DNA of 64,000 bases from Streptomyces sp. CG 926 (GTDB taxonomy: Bacteria > Actinomycetota > Actinomycetes > Streptomycetales > Streptomycetaceae). A program made the translations under genes and the position numbers. Below the pieces are notes generated by a model. That model did not search any database. It was not told the origin of the DNA and saw nothing but the letters and a program-made list of their open reading frames with translations. The stretch lies in assembly GCF_003148825.1 (NCBI RefSeq), contig NZ_QGGZ01000014.1:1-64000 (forward strand). Direction: 5' to 3'. Shown in pieces: positions 34,763-42,457 of the stretch; the first letter of the stretch is position 1, and every line of letters starts with the position of its first letter.

Positions 34763-34806
34763 CCCGTCCTACGGATGACACGCTGGCGCGCTGACGCGCC
34801 GACGGC

Positions 34807-35145
34807 TCAGCGGGAGTCGTCGGGCGTGGCGTTCGCCGCCCGGCGGAACTCGGCGTTGATGCGCTGGGCCTCTTCGAGCTGGTCCTCGAGGATGACGATG
34901 CGGCAGGCGGCTTCGACCGGGGTTCCCTGGTCCACGAGCTCCCGGGCGCGGGCCGCGATCCGGAGCTGGTAGCGCGAGTACCGGCGGTGTCCGCCCGGGG
35001 AGCGCAACGGAGTGATCAGACGGGCCTCGCCGATGGCGCGCAGGAAGCCGGGGGTCGCGCCGAGTAGTTCGGCGGCCCGGCCCATCGTGTAGGCGGGGTA
35101 GTCATCGTCGTCCAGCCGGCCGCCGAGCGAGTCATCCGCTGTCAT
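34807..35145 (-). CDS. MerR-family transcriptional regulator
   Basis: 112 aa from ATG 35145 (AGAGG five bases upstream; GTG 35151 is an alternative). The winged HTH at about 16-75 reads YTMGRAAELLGATPGFLRAI, GEARLITPLRSPGGHRRYSR and YQLRIAARARELVDQGTPVEAACR. A short C-terminal coiled coil (VILEDQLEEAQRINAEFRRA) allows dimerisation. There is no ligand-binding domain. It belongs to a conserved Streptomyces block with the SCO5918-family protein, DEAD-box helicase and cold-shock protein on the same strand. A 32-bp perfect palindrome lies 26 bp upstream of its start. Confidence 0.88.
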   Translation of the reverse strand: MTADDSLGGRLDDDDYPAYTMGRAAELLGATPGFLRAIGEARLITPLRSPGGHRRYSRYQLRIAARARELVDQGTPVEAACRIVILEDQLEEAQRINAEFRRAANATPDDSR

Positions 35146-35171
35146 CTGCACCTCTTCTTAGAACGCGTCGA

Positions 35172-35203
35172 AGGGCCTTGGTGCCGTACGGCACCAAGGC
35201 CCT
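35172..35203. promoter_or_regulatory. 32-bp perfect palindrome in the merR leader
   Basis: AGGGCCTTGGTGCCGT followed directly by its exact reverse complement. It sits between the putative promoter and the start of the MerR gene. It could be an attenuator hairpin, a terminator for transcription coming from the helicase operon, or a dimeric regulator site. Confidence 0.6.
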
Positions 35204-35567
35204 GAAGGGAATTCAACACCATCTGTCGGCCTCAGCGCTGCGCCGACCTTCTGTTACCGCGGTCGCGCCCGGGAGACGGGCGGGAGTGCGGGGATCGTGG
35301 ATGCCTGACCGGGGACCACCTGCCGTTCGGGGTCGTTCGGTACCCGAGCCGTGTGCTCCGTGCCCGGGCGATCCTGATGGTGTCTCGTTCCTCCCTTCCT
35401 TCGAGCTTGGCTACGGGAGAAACCCTAGGCACATAACAACCGGATGTCTACCGTGACGCCGATAGATTTTCTTGTACCCGACCAAGAGATCTTCCTTCCA
35501 CCGAAGCAGCACCACCGACGCAGCACCACCGGCACGGCCCTTCCGGCACGGCCCTTCCGGCACAGCG

Positions 35568-35604
35568 CTGAGGGCCCGACCGGATGTGCCGGTCGGGCCC
35601 TCAG
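35568..35604 (-). terminator. 16-bp perfect stem terminator
   Basis: CTGAGGGCCCGACCGG (35568-35583) pairs with CCGGTCGGGCCCTCAG (35589-35604) around ATGTG, 25 bp past the stop at 35630. It ends the helicase/SCO5918-family transcript. Confidence 0.85.
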
Positions 35605-35629
35605 GGATGGTGCGGGAGCTGCTGTGCGG

Positions 35630-35962
35630 TCAGACGGAAGCCGATACGGGCGCGGGCTCGCCGAGCATGGCCGACGCCCGCTGGAACGCGGTGAGGCCGG
35701 GCGTGGTCGTGGGCGCGGCGGCGGCCTGCGGCAGGCCGCGGCACGTGAAACCGAGCAGGGTCATGGCGCGTACGACCTCCGCGGCGCTGAAGTCCCGGCG
35801 GTCCTGACGGGTCACGACCTGGCCGACCTGCTTGACCGGGTAGTGCCGGCGTCCGATGATCACGGACTCACCGTCGACGGGCTCGGGCTTGACGCCCTTC
35901 ATCGACTCCAGCACTCCGCTCTTGGTCAGATCGAAGGGGAATCGGGCGATGACGACGCGCAT
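35630..35962 (-). CDS. SCO5918-family small protein
   Basis: 110 aa. The sequence MRVVIARFPFDLTKSGVLES, then KPEPVDGESVIIGRRHYPVKQVGQVVTRQDRRDFSAAEVVRAM, is what I recall for the SCO5918 family found next to cold-shock RNA helicase genes in Streptomyces. No catalytic motif. It starts 27 bp after the helicase stop and shares its terminator region, so it is co-transcribed and probably linked to RNA or cold adaptation (inference from context). Confidence 0.8.
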   Translation of the reverse strand: MRVVIARFPFDLTKSGVLESMKGVKPEPVDGESVIIGRRHYPVKQVGQVVTRQDRRDFSAAEVVRAMTLLGFTCRGLPQAAAAPTTTPGLTAFQRASAMLGEPAPVSASV

Positions 35963-35989
35963 GATGCCTCACAAGGGGAGAAGAAGGGT

Positions 35990-37525
35990 TCACGCTACGG
36001 CGTCGGCGGCGGACTGCCGTGCCGGCCTACGGCGGGCGGTCGCCGCGGCGGGGCGGCGTCGATTGCGCGAGGCGGGGCCGCCGCGCTCGCGCCGCTCGGC
36101 CGCCGGGGCGGTGATGACGACCGGGATGCCGGAGGGGGCCTGGGCACCGGTGATCCGGCTCAGGGCCTCTTCACCGGAGCGGACCTGGGTGGTCTGCGGG
36201 GTGATCCCGGCGGCTGCCATCAGCCGCGCCATGCCACGGCGCTGGTTCGGGGTGACCAGGGTGACGACGCTGCCGGATTCCCCGGCACGAGCGGTACGCC
36301 CACCACGGTGCAGGTAGTCCTTGTGGTCGGTGGGCGGATCCACGTTGACGACCAGGTCGAGGTTGTCCACGTGGATGCCGCGGGCGGCGACGTTGGTCGC
36401 GACGAGCACGCTGACGTGCCCGGTCTTGAACTGCGCCAGGGTGCGGGTGCGCTGCGGCTGCGACTTGCCGCCGTGCAGGGCGGCGGCGCGCACTCCACTG
36501 TTCAGCAGGTGGCTGGTGAGCTGGTCCACGGCGTGCTTGGTGTCCAGGAACATGATGACGCGACCGTCGCGCGCCGCGATCTCGGTGGTGGCGGCGTGCT
36601 TGTCACCACCGTGCACGTGCAGCACGTGGTGCTCCATCGTCGTGACGGCGCCCGCGGACGGGTCGACGGAGTGGACGACCGGGTCGGTCAGGTAGCGGCG
36701 CACCAGCAGGTCGACGTTGCGGTCGAGGGTGGCGGAGAAGAGCATCCGCTGACCCTCGGGGCGGACCTGGTCGAGCAGTGCGGTGACCTGCGGCATGAAG
36801 CCCATGTCGGTCATCTGGTCGGCCTCGTCCAGGACGGTGACGGCCACCTGGTCGAGTCGGCAGTCGCCGCGGTCGATGAGGTCCTTCAGCCTGCCCGGCG
36901 TGGCAACGACGACCTCGGCGCCACCGCGCAGCGCGCCGGCCTGCCGCCCGATGGGCATCCCGCCGACGACCGTGGCGAGCCGCAGTCGGACCGAGCGGGC
37001 GTACGGGGCGAGGGCGTCGGTGACCTGCTGCGCCAGCTCGCGGGTCGGTACGAGGACCAGCGCGAGCGGCTGACGGGGCTCGGCGCGTCGGCCGGCCGTA
37101 CGGGCCAGCAGCGCCAGTCCGAAGGCCAGGGTCTTGCCGGAGCCGGTCCGCCCGCGGCCGAGCACGTCACGGCCGGCCAGGGAGTTCGGCAGGGTCGCTC
37201 CCTGGATGGGGAACGGCACGGTCACGCCCTGCGCGGTGAGCGCGGCGAGCAGTTCTTCGGGCATGGCGAGGTCGGCGAAGGCCTCGACGGCGGGCAGCGC
37301 GGGGGTGATCGTCTTGGGCAGGGCGAACTCGCCCTGCACGGCGGCGGGCCGTCGGCCGTACCCGTTCGAGCGGCTCGGGCCACCGGAACGGCTGGGGGCA
37401 CCCGAACGGCTGGGGGCACCGGAACGGCTGGGGGCCGAACCGCCGAAGCGGCCGCCGCTCGTGCCGGATCCGGCCGTGCCGTTGCGTGTGCGGGCGAATC
37501 GTTCGTTCGTGCGCGTGCGGTTCAT
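35990..37525 (-). CDS. DEAD-box ATP-dependent RNA helicase
   Basis: 511 aa from ATG 37525 with GGAAGG 7 nt upstream. The N-terminus is a disordered basic tail with RSGAPSRSGAPSRSGGPSRS repeats. Core motifs: Q-motif region TVPFPIQGATLPN, motif I GRGRTGSGKT, Ia PTRELAQQ, Ib TPGRL, II DEAD (LDEADQMTDMGF), III SAT, V ATNVAARGIHV, VI HRGGRTARAG. The C-terminus is another basic tail. It unwinds structured RNA. With a cold-shock gene upstream on the same strand, it is likely a cold-inducible helicase of the RhlE/CsdA type. Confidence 0.93.
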   Translation of the reverse strand: MNRTRTNERFARTRNGTAGSGTSGGRFGGSAPSRSGAPSRSGAPSRSGGPSRSNGYGRRPAAVQGEFALPKTITPALPAVEAFADLAMPEELLAALTAQGVTVPFPIQGATLPNSLAGRDVLGRGRTGSGKTLAFGLALLARTAGRRAEPRQPLALVLVPTRELAQQVTDALAPYARSVRLRLATVVGGMPIGRQAGALRGGAEVVVATPGRLKDLIDRGDCRLDQVAVTVLDEADQMTDMGFMPQVTALLDQVRPEGQRMLFSATLDRNVDLLVRRYLTDPVVHSVDPSAGAVTTMEHHVLHVHGGDKHAATTEIAARDGRVIMFLDTKHAVDQLTSHLLNSGVRAAALHGGKSQPQRTRTLAQFKTGHVSVLVATNVAARGIHVDNLDLVVNVDPPTDHKDYLHRGGRTARAGESGSVVTLVTPNQRRGMARLMAAAGITPQTTQVRSGEEALSRITGAQAPSGIPVVITAPAAERRERGGPASRNRRRPAAATARRRPARQSAADAVA

Positions 37526-37879
37526 GCGGAACCTTCCTCGATACGGCGCATATCAAGGAATTCCCGCAGGCATGCACTGCGCGGAGAATTGCAAGAAACG
37601 GGCCGAATGAAAATATGAAACGGACCTGCCCGGCCGGAGAACCTGGCGGGTACAGGTACCGAAAAAATAGGTGATGCCGTCCGTCAGGGTGCGCAACCCG
37701 GCGTATCCGCCGTGGCGCGATCCGCGTACGAAGGACAGCGGATACCTCGGCGCCGTACCCGCGGCTGATACAGGGCGGGACGGGCGGTGACGGACGGGGC
37801 GGTGACGGGGCGGAAATGCGTGCAGCTGGGGCCCGCACCCCGAAGGATGCGGGCCCCAGCTACGAAGTGCGTGTCAGCG
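37526..37879. other. Intergenic region, AT-rich leader of the helicase gene
   Basis: No gene. 37560-37680 is unusually AT-rich for this genome (ATGAAAATATGAAAC, GAAAAAATAGG) and probably contains the helicase promoter and a structured 5' leader. The left-hand terminator of the cold-shock gene occupies 37824-37861. Confidence 0.55.
37824..37861 (-). terminator. 14-bp stem terminator of the cold-shock gene
   Basis: AGCTGGGGCCCGCA (37824-37837) pairs with TGCGGGCCCCAGCT (37848-37861) around a 10-nt loop, 18 bp past the stop at 37880. Confidence 0.85.
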
Positions 37880-38083
37880 TCAGGCGGGAACGATGTTCTC
37901 GGCCGTCGGGCCCTTCTGGCCCTGCGCGATGTCGAAGCTGACCTTCTGGCCCTCGAGCAGCTCACGGAAGCCCTGGGCGGCGATGTTCGAGTAGTGGGCG
38001 AAGACGTCAGCGCCGCCACCGTCCTGCTCGATGAAGCCGAAGCCCTTTTCCGCGTTGAACCACTTCACGGTTCCAGTAGCCAT
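37880..38083 (-). CDS. Cold-shock protein, CspA family
   Basis: 67 aa from ATG 38083 with AAAGGAG about 8 nt upstream. A single OB-fold: MATGTVKWFNAEKGFGFIEQ with RNP1 (KGFGFI) and VFAHYSNIAAQGFRELLEGQ with RNP2. The more usual RNP2 is VFVHFS; Ala and Tyr here are conservative changes. It binds single-stranded RNA/DNA as a chaperone. It is monocistronic, with a terminator directly after it and a long AT-rich upstream region (38084-38330) typical of cold-shock leaders. Confidence 0.95.
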   Translation of the reverse strand: MATGTVKWFNAEKGFGFIEQDGGGADVFAHYSNIAAQGFRELLEGQKVSFDIAQGQKGPTAENIVPA

Positions 38084-38543
38084 GTCATATCTCCTTTGGG
38101 GCAGTACATCGGGATCCACGCTGTGAGGATTCCGTGTCGCCGCGATGATTACCCCGACCGATGATGACTTGACCGGAAAAATAAAAGTACTCCTAGGGGT
38201 GTGGACACCTGCTGGGAGGACTTGAAGTTTTGGGAACCACAACTGCAACTGAGATCGACAGTAGCACGAATCGACATCCGTTGTACGGTGAAACATTTCA
38301 CTCGCCCGCTGCGAGAAAAAGCCTCATGGCGTCGTTCCTCTCATTCTCATCGCGCGGGCACAGATATTGGCCCGATCGACCGATCCACCGAGGTCGGGCG
38401 GACCACGCCCAGCGGTCCGGCACCGTTCACGCTCCCCGGCGAGCCGGTGGTGAGCGTCCGGTGAGCGCCTGGTGAGCGCCTGGCGCGACTGTCGGGTCAT
38501 CGCCGGATCCGCCGCGGACCGGCCACCGATACAGGGAGCGACG
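38084..38543. other. Divergent control region: cold-shock leader and SARP-type promoter
   Basis: The left part (38084-38330) is AT-rich and likely holds the cold-shock promoter and 5' UTR on the minus strand. The right part carries the three GGTGAGC heptamers and -10 box of the SDR promoter. No gene is seen in it. Confidence 0.6.
38449..38492 (+). promoter_or_regulatory. SARP operator: three GGTGAGC heptamers at 11-bp spacing, plus -10
   Basis: GGTGAGC occurs at 38449-38455, 38460-38466 and 38471-38477, exactly 11 bp apart (one helical turn). GACTGT at 38487-38492 lies 9 bp beyond the last repeat, as a -10 element does in SARP-activated promoters. The SDR ATG is 51 bp further on, with its own ribosome-binding site. 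The same three heptamers with the same geometry precede the monooxygenase gene at 42458. Confidence 0.88.
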
Positions 38544-39311
38544 ATGAACGATCTGACCGGCAAGACGGCACTGGTGACCGGCGGCTCGCGGGGAATCGGT
38601 CGGGCGGTCGCACTGCGACTGGCGGCTCAGGGCGCGCTGGTCGCCGTCCACTACGGGAGCAACGACGCAGCGGCCGAGGAGACCGTGGCCCGGATCGAGG
38701 AGGCGGGCGGGCCGGCATTCGCGATCCGGGCGAGGTTCGGCGAGGCAGGCGCGGTGGACCGACTGTTCGAGGAACTGGCCGCGGGGTCGGCGGGAGCCGG
38801 GCTGGACATCCTCGTCAACAACGCGGGCATCAGTTCGGGCAACCCGATCTCGCAGGTCACCCCGGAGGAGTTCGCAAGGCTGCTGGAGATCAACGTCGCC
38901 ACCCCGTTCTTCGTGATCCAGCGCGCGATGGCGCTGCTGAACGACGGCGGCCGCGTGATCAACATGGGCTCCACGGCCAGCAGGTTCGCGGTCTCCACCC
39001 AGATCGGCTACACGATCACCAAGGCGGCACTGGAGTCGATGGCGCCGTCGCTGGCCAACGAGCTCGGCCGTCGCGGCATCACGGTGAACACGGTCGCGCC
39101 CGGAGCGGTGCGCACCGACATGACGGCGGGGTACACCTCCATCCCCGAGGTCGTCGCCGGGCTGGAGTCGATCACGGCGTTGGGGCGGCTGGGCGAGCCG
39201 GAGGACGTCGCGGACGTCGTCGGGTTCCTGGCCGGCCCGCAGGGCCGCTGGGTGACCGGCCAGACCGTCGACGTGTCGGGCGGAACGTTCCTCGGCCCGA
39301 TCGCCCCGTGA
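38544..39311 (+). CDS. Short-chain dehydrogenase/reductase
   Basis: 255 aa from ATG 38544 with GGGAG upstream. Classical SDR motifs: cofactor TGGSRGIGRAVALRLA, structural LDILVNNAGIS, catalytic Ser in NMGSTASRFAVS, and YxxxK as YTITKAALES, then TVAPGAVRTDM and the C-terminal VDVSGGTFLGP. HYGSNDAAAEETV after the glycine motif suggests NADP(H) preference, as in FabG-type reductases. It is under a SARP-type promoter identical in layout to that of the nearby monooxygenase, so the two probably act in one oxidation/reduction pathway. Confidence 0.92.
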   Translation: MNDLTGKTALVTGGSRGIGRAVALRLAAQGALVAVHYGSNDAAAEETVARIEEAGGPAFAIRARFGEAGAVDRLFEELAAGSAGAGLDILVNNAGISSGNPISQVTPEEFARLLEINVATPFFVIQRAMALLNDGGRVINMGSTASRFAVSTQIGYTITKAALESMAPSLANELGRRGITVNTVAPGAVRTDMTAGYTSIPEVVAGLESITALGRLGEPEDVADVVGFLAGPQGRWVTGQTVDVSGGTFLGPIAP

Positions 39312-39414
39312 CCGCGGCCACGCCCCTGACCGCCCGACGAACCCCATCACCACCCGACCCGCCCTGACGGACCGCCGTGCCGCCGCGCCGCCGTGCCCTG
39401 AATAATCAACCACC

Positions 39415-42366
39415 ATGAAGTTCGGCATACTTGGTGAGACCCGGGCATGGCGCGGCGGCGGCGAGGTAGCGCTGGGCGGTCCGGCGCGGCGGGCGCTGCT
39501 CGCCCTGCTGCTCGTGCGCCCCGGGGAGGTCGTATCGGCGGACCGGCTGGCCGAGGAGATCGACCCCGCGGGGACACGGTCGGCGCATTCGCTCCAGTCC
39601 CAGGTGTCCAGGCTCCGGGCCGCCCTGGGGGACGGGGCCTCGATCGAACGGGCCGGGGCGGGCTACCGGATCCTCGTCGATCCGCAGGAGGTGGACGCCT
39701 CCCGGTTCGAGAGGCTGGCCGGGGAGGGCCGTTCGGCGCTGGCCGACGGTGATGCCGGGCGGGCGGTCGTGCTGCTGCGGGAGGCCCTGGAGCTGTGGCG
39801 GGGACCGGCGTTGGCCGACCTGCCCGAGAGCGGGACGGCCCAGGCCGCCGCCGTACGGCTGGAGGAGCGCCGGCTCGGGGCGCGCGAAGACCGCATCGAG
39901 GCCGAACTCCGGCTCGGCGAGCACCGCGGGGCCGTACCGGAGCTACGCGAACTGGTCGCCCGCCATCCGCTCCGGGAACGGCTGGCGGGGCTGCTGATGC
40001 GGGCGCTGTCCGCCGAGGGCGGGCAGGCCGAGGCACTGGTGATGTTCGAGGAGACCCGGCGGCACCTGGCCGACGAGCTGGGCGCCGACCCCTCTGCCGA
40101 GTTGACCGCGCTGCACCGGGAGCTGCTGACCGCCGACCCGGAGCCGTCGCCCGCCCCGCCTCCCGCGCAGCTGACGAGTTTCGTGGGCCGCGCCGCCGAG
40201 GTCGCCGAGATCGCCGAGATGCTGCGGGTGGCCCGGTTGGTCACCCTGATCGGGCCCGGAGGCGTCGGCAAGACCCGGCTGTCGGTCGAGGCCGCAGGTC
40301 TCGTGGGCACCAGGAGTGCCGCGGGCGGCGGGGGCCGCGGGGACGGCGGGGGCGCAGCGGACCAGGTGTGCTTCGTGGAGCTGGCCCCGTTGCGCGACGG
40401 GGCCGGGCTGCCGCAGGCCCTGCTGGCCGCCCTCGGCCTGCGCCAGAACGGGCTCCAGATGGACGGCGGCGCGACCACGCCGGTCGACCGCCTGATCGCG
40501 GCGCTGTCCGATCAGGTGCTGCTGCTCGTTCTGGACAACTGCGAGCACCTCGTCGACGAGGTCGCCAGGCTGGCGGCGCGACTGCTGGCGACCTGCCCGC
40601 GGCTGCGCGTGCTGGCGACGAGCCGGGAGCCGCTCGGCATCATCGGCGAGAACCTCCTCCAGGTGCGTCCGCTCGACGCCGACGCGGCCGTACGGCTGTT
40701 CACCGAGCGGGCCGTGGCCGTGCGGCGGGGGTTCACCGCCGACCCCGGGACCGTACGGCGGATCTGCGCGGCGCTCGACGACCTGCCGTTGGCCATCGAG
40801 CTCGCGGCGGCGCGGTCGCGCACCCTGGACGTCGAGGACCTCGCTGACCGGCTGGACGACCTGCTCGGCGTCGCCCGCGGAAACCGGACGGCCGACGAGC
40901 GGCACCGCACTCTGCGCTCGGTGGTCGCGTGGAGCTGGGACCTGCTGTCCGACTCCGAGCAACGGGCCGCACAGCGGTTCACGGTCTTCATCGGCGGCGC
41001 GACGGCCGAGTCCGCGGCGCGGGTGTGCGGCATCGACGGCGGGACACTGGAGTCGCTGGTCGACAAGTCGCTGCTCGACGTCTCGGGCGGCCGCTACCGG
41101 ATGCTGGAGACGATCCGGGCCTACGGCGCCGAGCGGCTCGACGCCGCGGGCGAACACGGCTCCGTACGGCGTGCCCATGCCCAGCACCTCCTGGAACTGG
41201 TGCGCACGGCCGATCCGCGTCTGCGGCGGGCCGAGCAACTGGAGTGGCTGCCCGTCGTCGCGGCCGAGCACGGTGACCTGCTGGCGGCGCTGCGCTGGGC
41301 GGTCGGGGAGCCGGACGTGAGGACGGCCTTCGAGCTGCTCGCCGCGGCGTTCAACTACCTTTGGATCCGGGGCGCTTCCGCCTCCGTCGTACCGGTGGCG
41401 ATCGAGCTGCTCACGGGGGTGGGCGAGGCGGTCCCCGACGCGCTCGGCGAGGAGTACGCGACGTGCGTGCTGCTCGCCGCGTCGGCGTCGGGCGACGCCG
41501 GGGAGCGGCTGTGGCAGTTGCACCGCGCCACGGCCGGCGAAGCGCTGGCTGCCGCGTGGCCCGGCGACCGGCGTGGCCGTTACCCGGTCACGCTGTTGCT
41601 GTGGATGATGCGCAACGCGGTCGGGGCCGACCCGCGGGGCGCGTACGAGCTCGTCTCCTCCCAGCGGGACTGCCCCGACCCGTGGGCACGGGCCACCGCC
41701 CACTACGTGTCGGGGTTCGGGCACCTGGGCAAGGGCGATTCCGGGGCGGCCGAGGAAGACTTCGGCCGAGCCCTGGACGGATTCCGCTCGCTCGGCGAGC
41801 GCTGGGGTGTCGCGTTGGCCCTGGGCACGCTCGCCGACGTGGCGGGAGCGCGCGGCGACCGGACACGCGCCATCGCGCTGACCGACGAGGCCCTCGTACT
41901 CACCGGACGGCTCGGCGCCCTGGAGGACAGCGCCGACCTCCTGGTCAACCGGGGCGACCACTTCGCCGGGGACGATCCGGCGACGGCCCGTACCGACTAC
42001 GCGCAGGCGGCCGCGCTCGCCCGCCGCGCCGGCAGCGCCACCTACTTGGCGGCGGCCCTGCGCGGCCTCGGCGACATCGCCCTGGAGGAGGGCGACCTCA
42101 CCCTGGCGGAACGGCTGTACACCGAGGCGCTGGAGCAGATCGACCCGCACTGGATCAAGAGCCTGGGGCCGCGGGTACGCACGCTCACGGGCCTCGGGCG
42201 CGTCGCCGCGGCCCGGAGCCACCATGCCGAGGCGCGCACGCGCTATCGGCAGGCCACCGAGGTCGCCGGCATCGTGGGCGCGCCCGTACCGGAGGTGCTG
42301 CGCATGCTGGGGCTGTCGCCGGGCGTCGTCGCGTCCGTCCTCGAGGCCGCGGCATCGGGCCGGTGA
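39415..42366 (+). CDS. SARP/AfsR-type transcriptional activator (BTAD, NTPase, TPR)
   Basis: 983 aa. Residues 1-90 are an OmpR-like winged helix (MKFGILGETRAWRGGGEVAL; ALLALLLVRPGEVVSADRLAEEI; SLQSQVSRLRAAL). Residues about 95-240 are the bacterial transcriptional activation domain (VDASRFERLAGEGRSALADG ... ALVMFEETRRHLADELGADP). An ATPase module follows with Walker A GPGGVGKT and a DNCEHL Walker B (about 280-380), then winged-helix and TPR-like helices to the end. No Shine-Dalgarno precedes the ATG, and AATAAT 8 nt upstream hints at a leaderless message. Target sites are proposed at 38449-38477 and 42407-42435. Confidence 0.92.
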   Translation: MKFGILGETRAWRGGGEVALGGPARRALLALLLVRPGEVVSADRLAEEIDPAGTRSAHSLQSQVSRLRAALGDGASIERAGAGYRILVDPQEVDASRFERLAGEGRSALADGDAGRAVVLLREALELWRGPALADLPESGTAQAAAVRLEERRLGAREDRIEAELRLGEHRGAVPELRELVARHPLRERLAGLLMRALSAEGGQAEALVMFEETRRHLADELGADPSAELTALHRELLTADPEPSPAPPPAQLTSFVGRAAEVAEIAEMLRVARLVTLIGPGGVGKTRLSVEAAGLVGTRSAAGGGGRGDGGGAADQVCFVELAPLRDGAGLPQALLAALGLRQNGLQMDGGATTPVDRLIAALSDQVLLLVLDNCEHLVDEVARLAARLLATCPRLRVLATSREPLGIIGENLLQVRPLDADAAVRLFTERAVAVRRGFTADPGTVRRICAALDDLPLAIELAAARSRTLDVEDLADRLDDLLGVARGNRTADERHRTLRSVVAWSWDLLSDSEQRAAQRFTVFIGGATAESAARVCGIDGGTLESLVDKSLLDVSGGRYRMLETIRAYGAERLDAAGEHGSVRRAHAQHLLELVRTADPRLRRAEQLEWLPVVAAEHGDLLAALRWAVGEPDVRTAFELLAAAFNYLWIRGASASVVPVAIELLTGVGEAVPDALGEEYATCVLLAASASGDAGERLWQLHRATAGEALAAAWPGDRRGRYPVTLLLWMMRNAVGADPRGAYELVSSQRDCPDPWARATAHYVSGFGHLGKGDSGAAEEDFGRALDGFRSLGERWGVALALGTLADVAGARGDRTRAIALTDEALVLTGRLGALEDSADLLVNRGDHFAGDDPATARTDYAQAAALARRAGSATYLAAALRGLGDIALEEGDLTLAERLYTEALEQIDPHWIKSLGPRVRTLTGLGRVAAARSHHAEARTRYRQATEVAGIVGAPVPEVLRMLGLSPGVVASVLEAAASGR

Positions 42367-42406
42367 GGGCGCCCTTCACACCGGGGTAGCACAGGCCTGC
42401 GGCCGC

Positions 42407-42450
42407 GGTGAGCGCGAGGTGAGCTCGCGGTGAGCGCCCCCCGGCAATCT
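42407..42450 (+). promoter_or_regulatory. SARP operator: three GGTGAGC heptamers at 11-bp spacing, plus -10 (leaderless)
   Basis: GGTGAGC lies at 42407-42413, 42418-42424 and 42429-42435. CAATCT at 42445-42450 follows after 9 bp, and ATG 42458 starts 7 nt later, so the transcript would begin at the start codon. The geometry matches the site at 38449-38492. Confidence 0.88.
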
Positions 42451-42457
42451 CCGGGGC

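Larger units (their letters stand above)
35146..35629. other. Intergenic region with palindromes and relatively AT-rich promoter DNA
   Basis: No gene. It contains the 35172-35203 palindrome, an AT-richer patch near 35425-35500 likely to hold the merR promoter, a CCGGCACGGCCCTT tandem repeat (about 35530-35562), and the terminator of the SCO5918-family gene. Confidence 0.6.

Noticed and set aside
34740..34778. 12-codon peptide (MSMSQLPIPSYG) with a good ribosome-binding site
   Set aside because: It is antisense to the beginning of the DUF4259 relic, which explains the sequence better.
39943..42225. 760-codon minus ORF opposite the SARP gene
   Set aside because: Antisense shadow; no domains, while the plus strand encodes a full SARP/AfsR protein.
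42436..42457. Hairpin CCCCGG/CCGGGG hiding the monooxygenase ribosome-binding site
   Set aside because: The -10 position indicates a leaderless transcript, so this sequence would not be in the mRNA.
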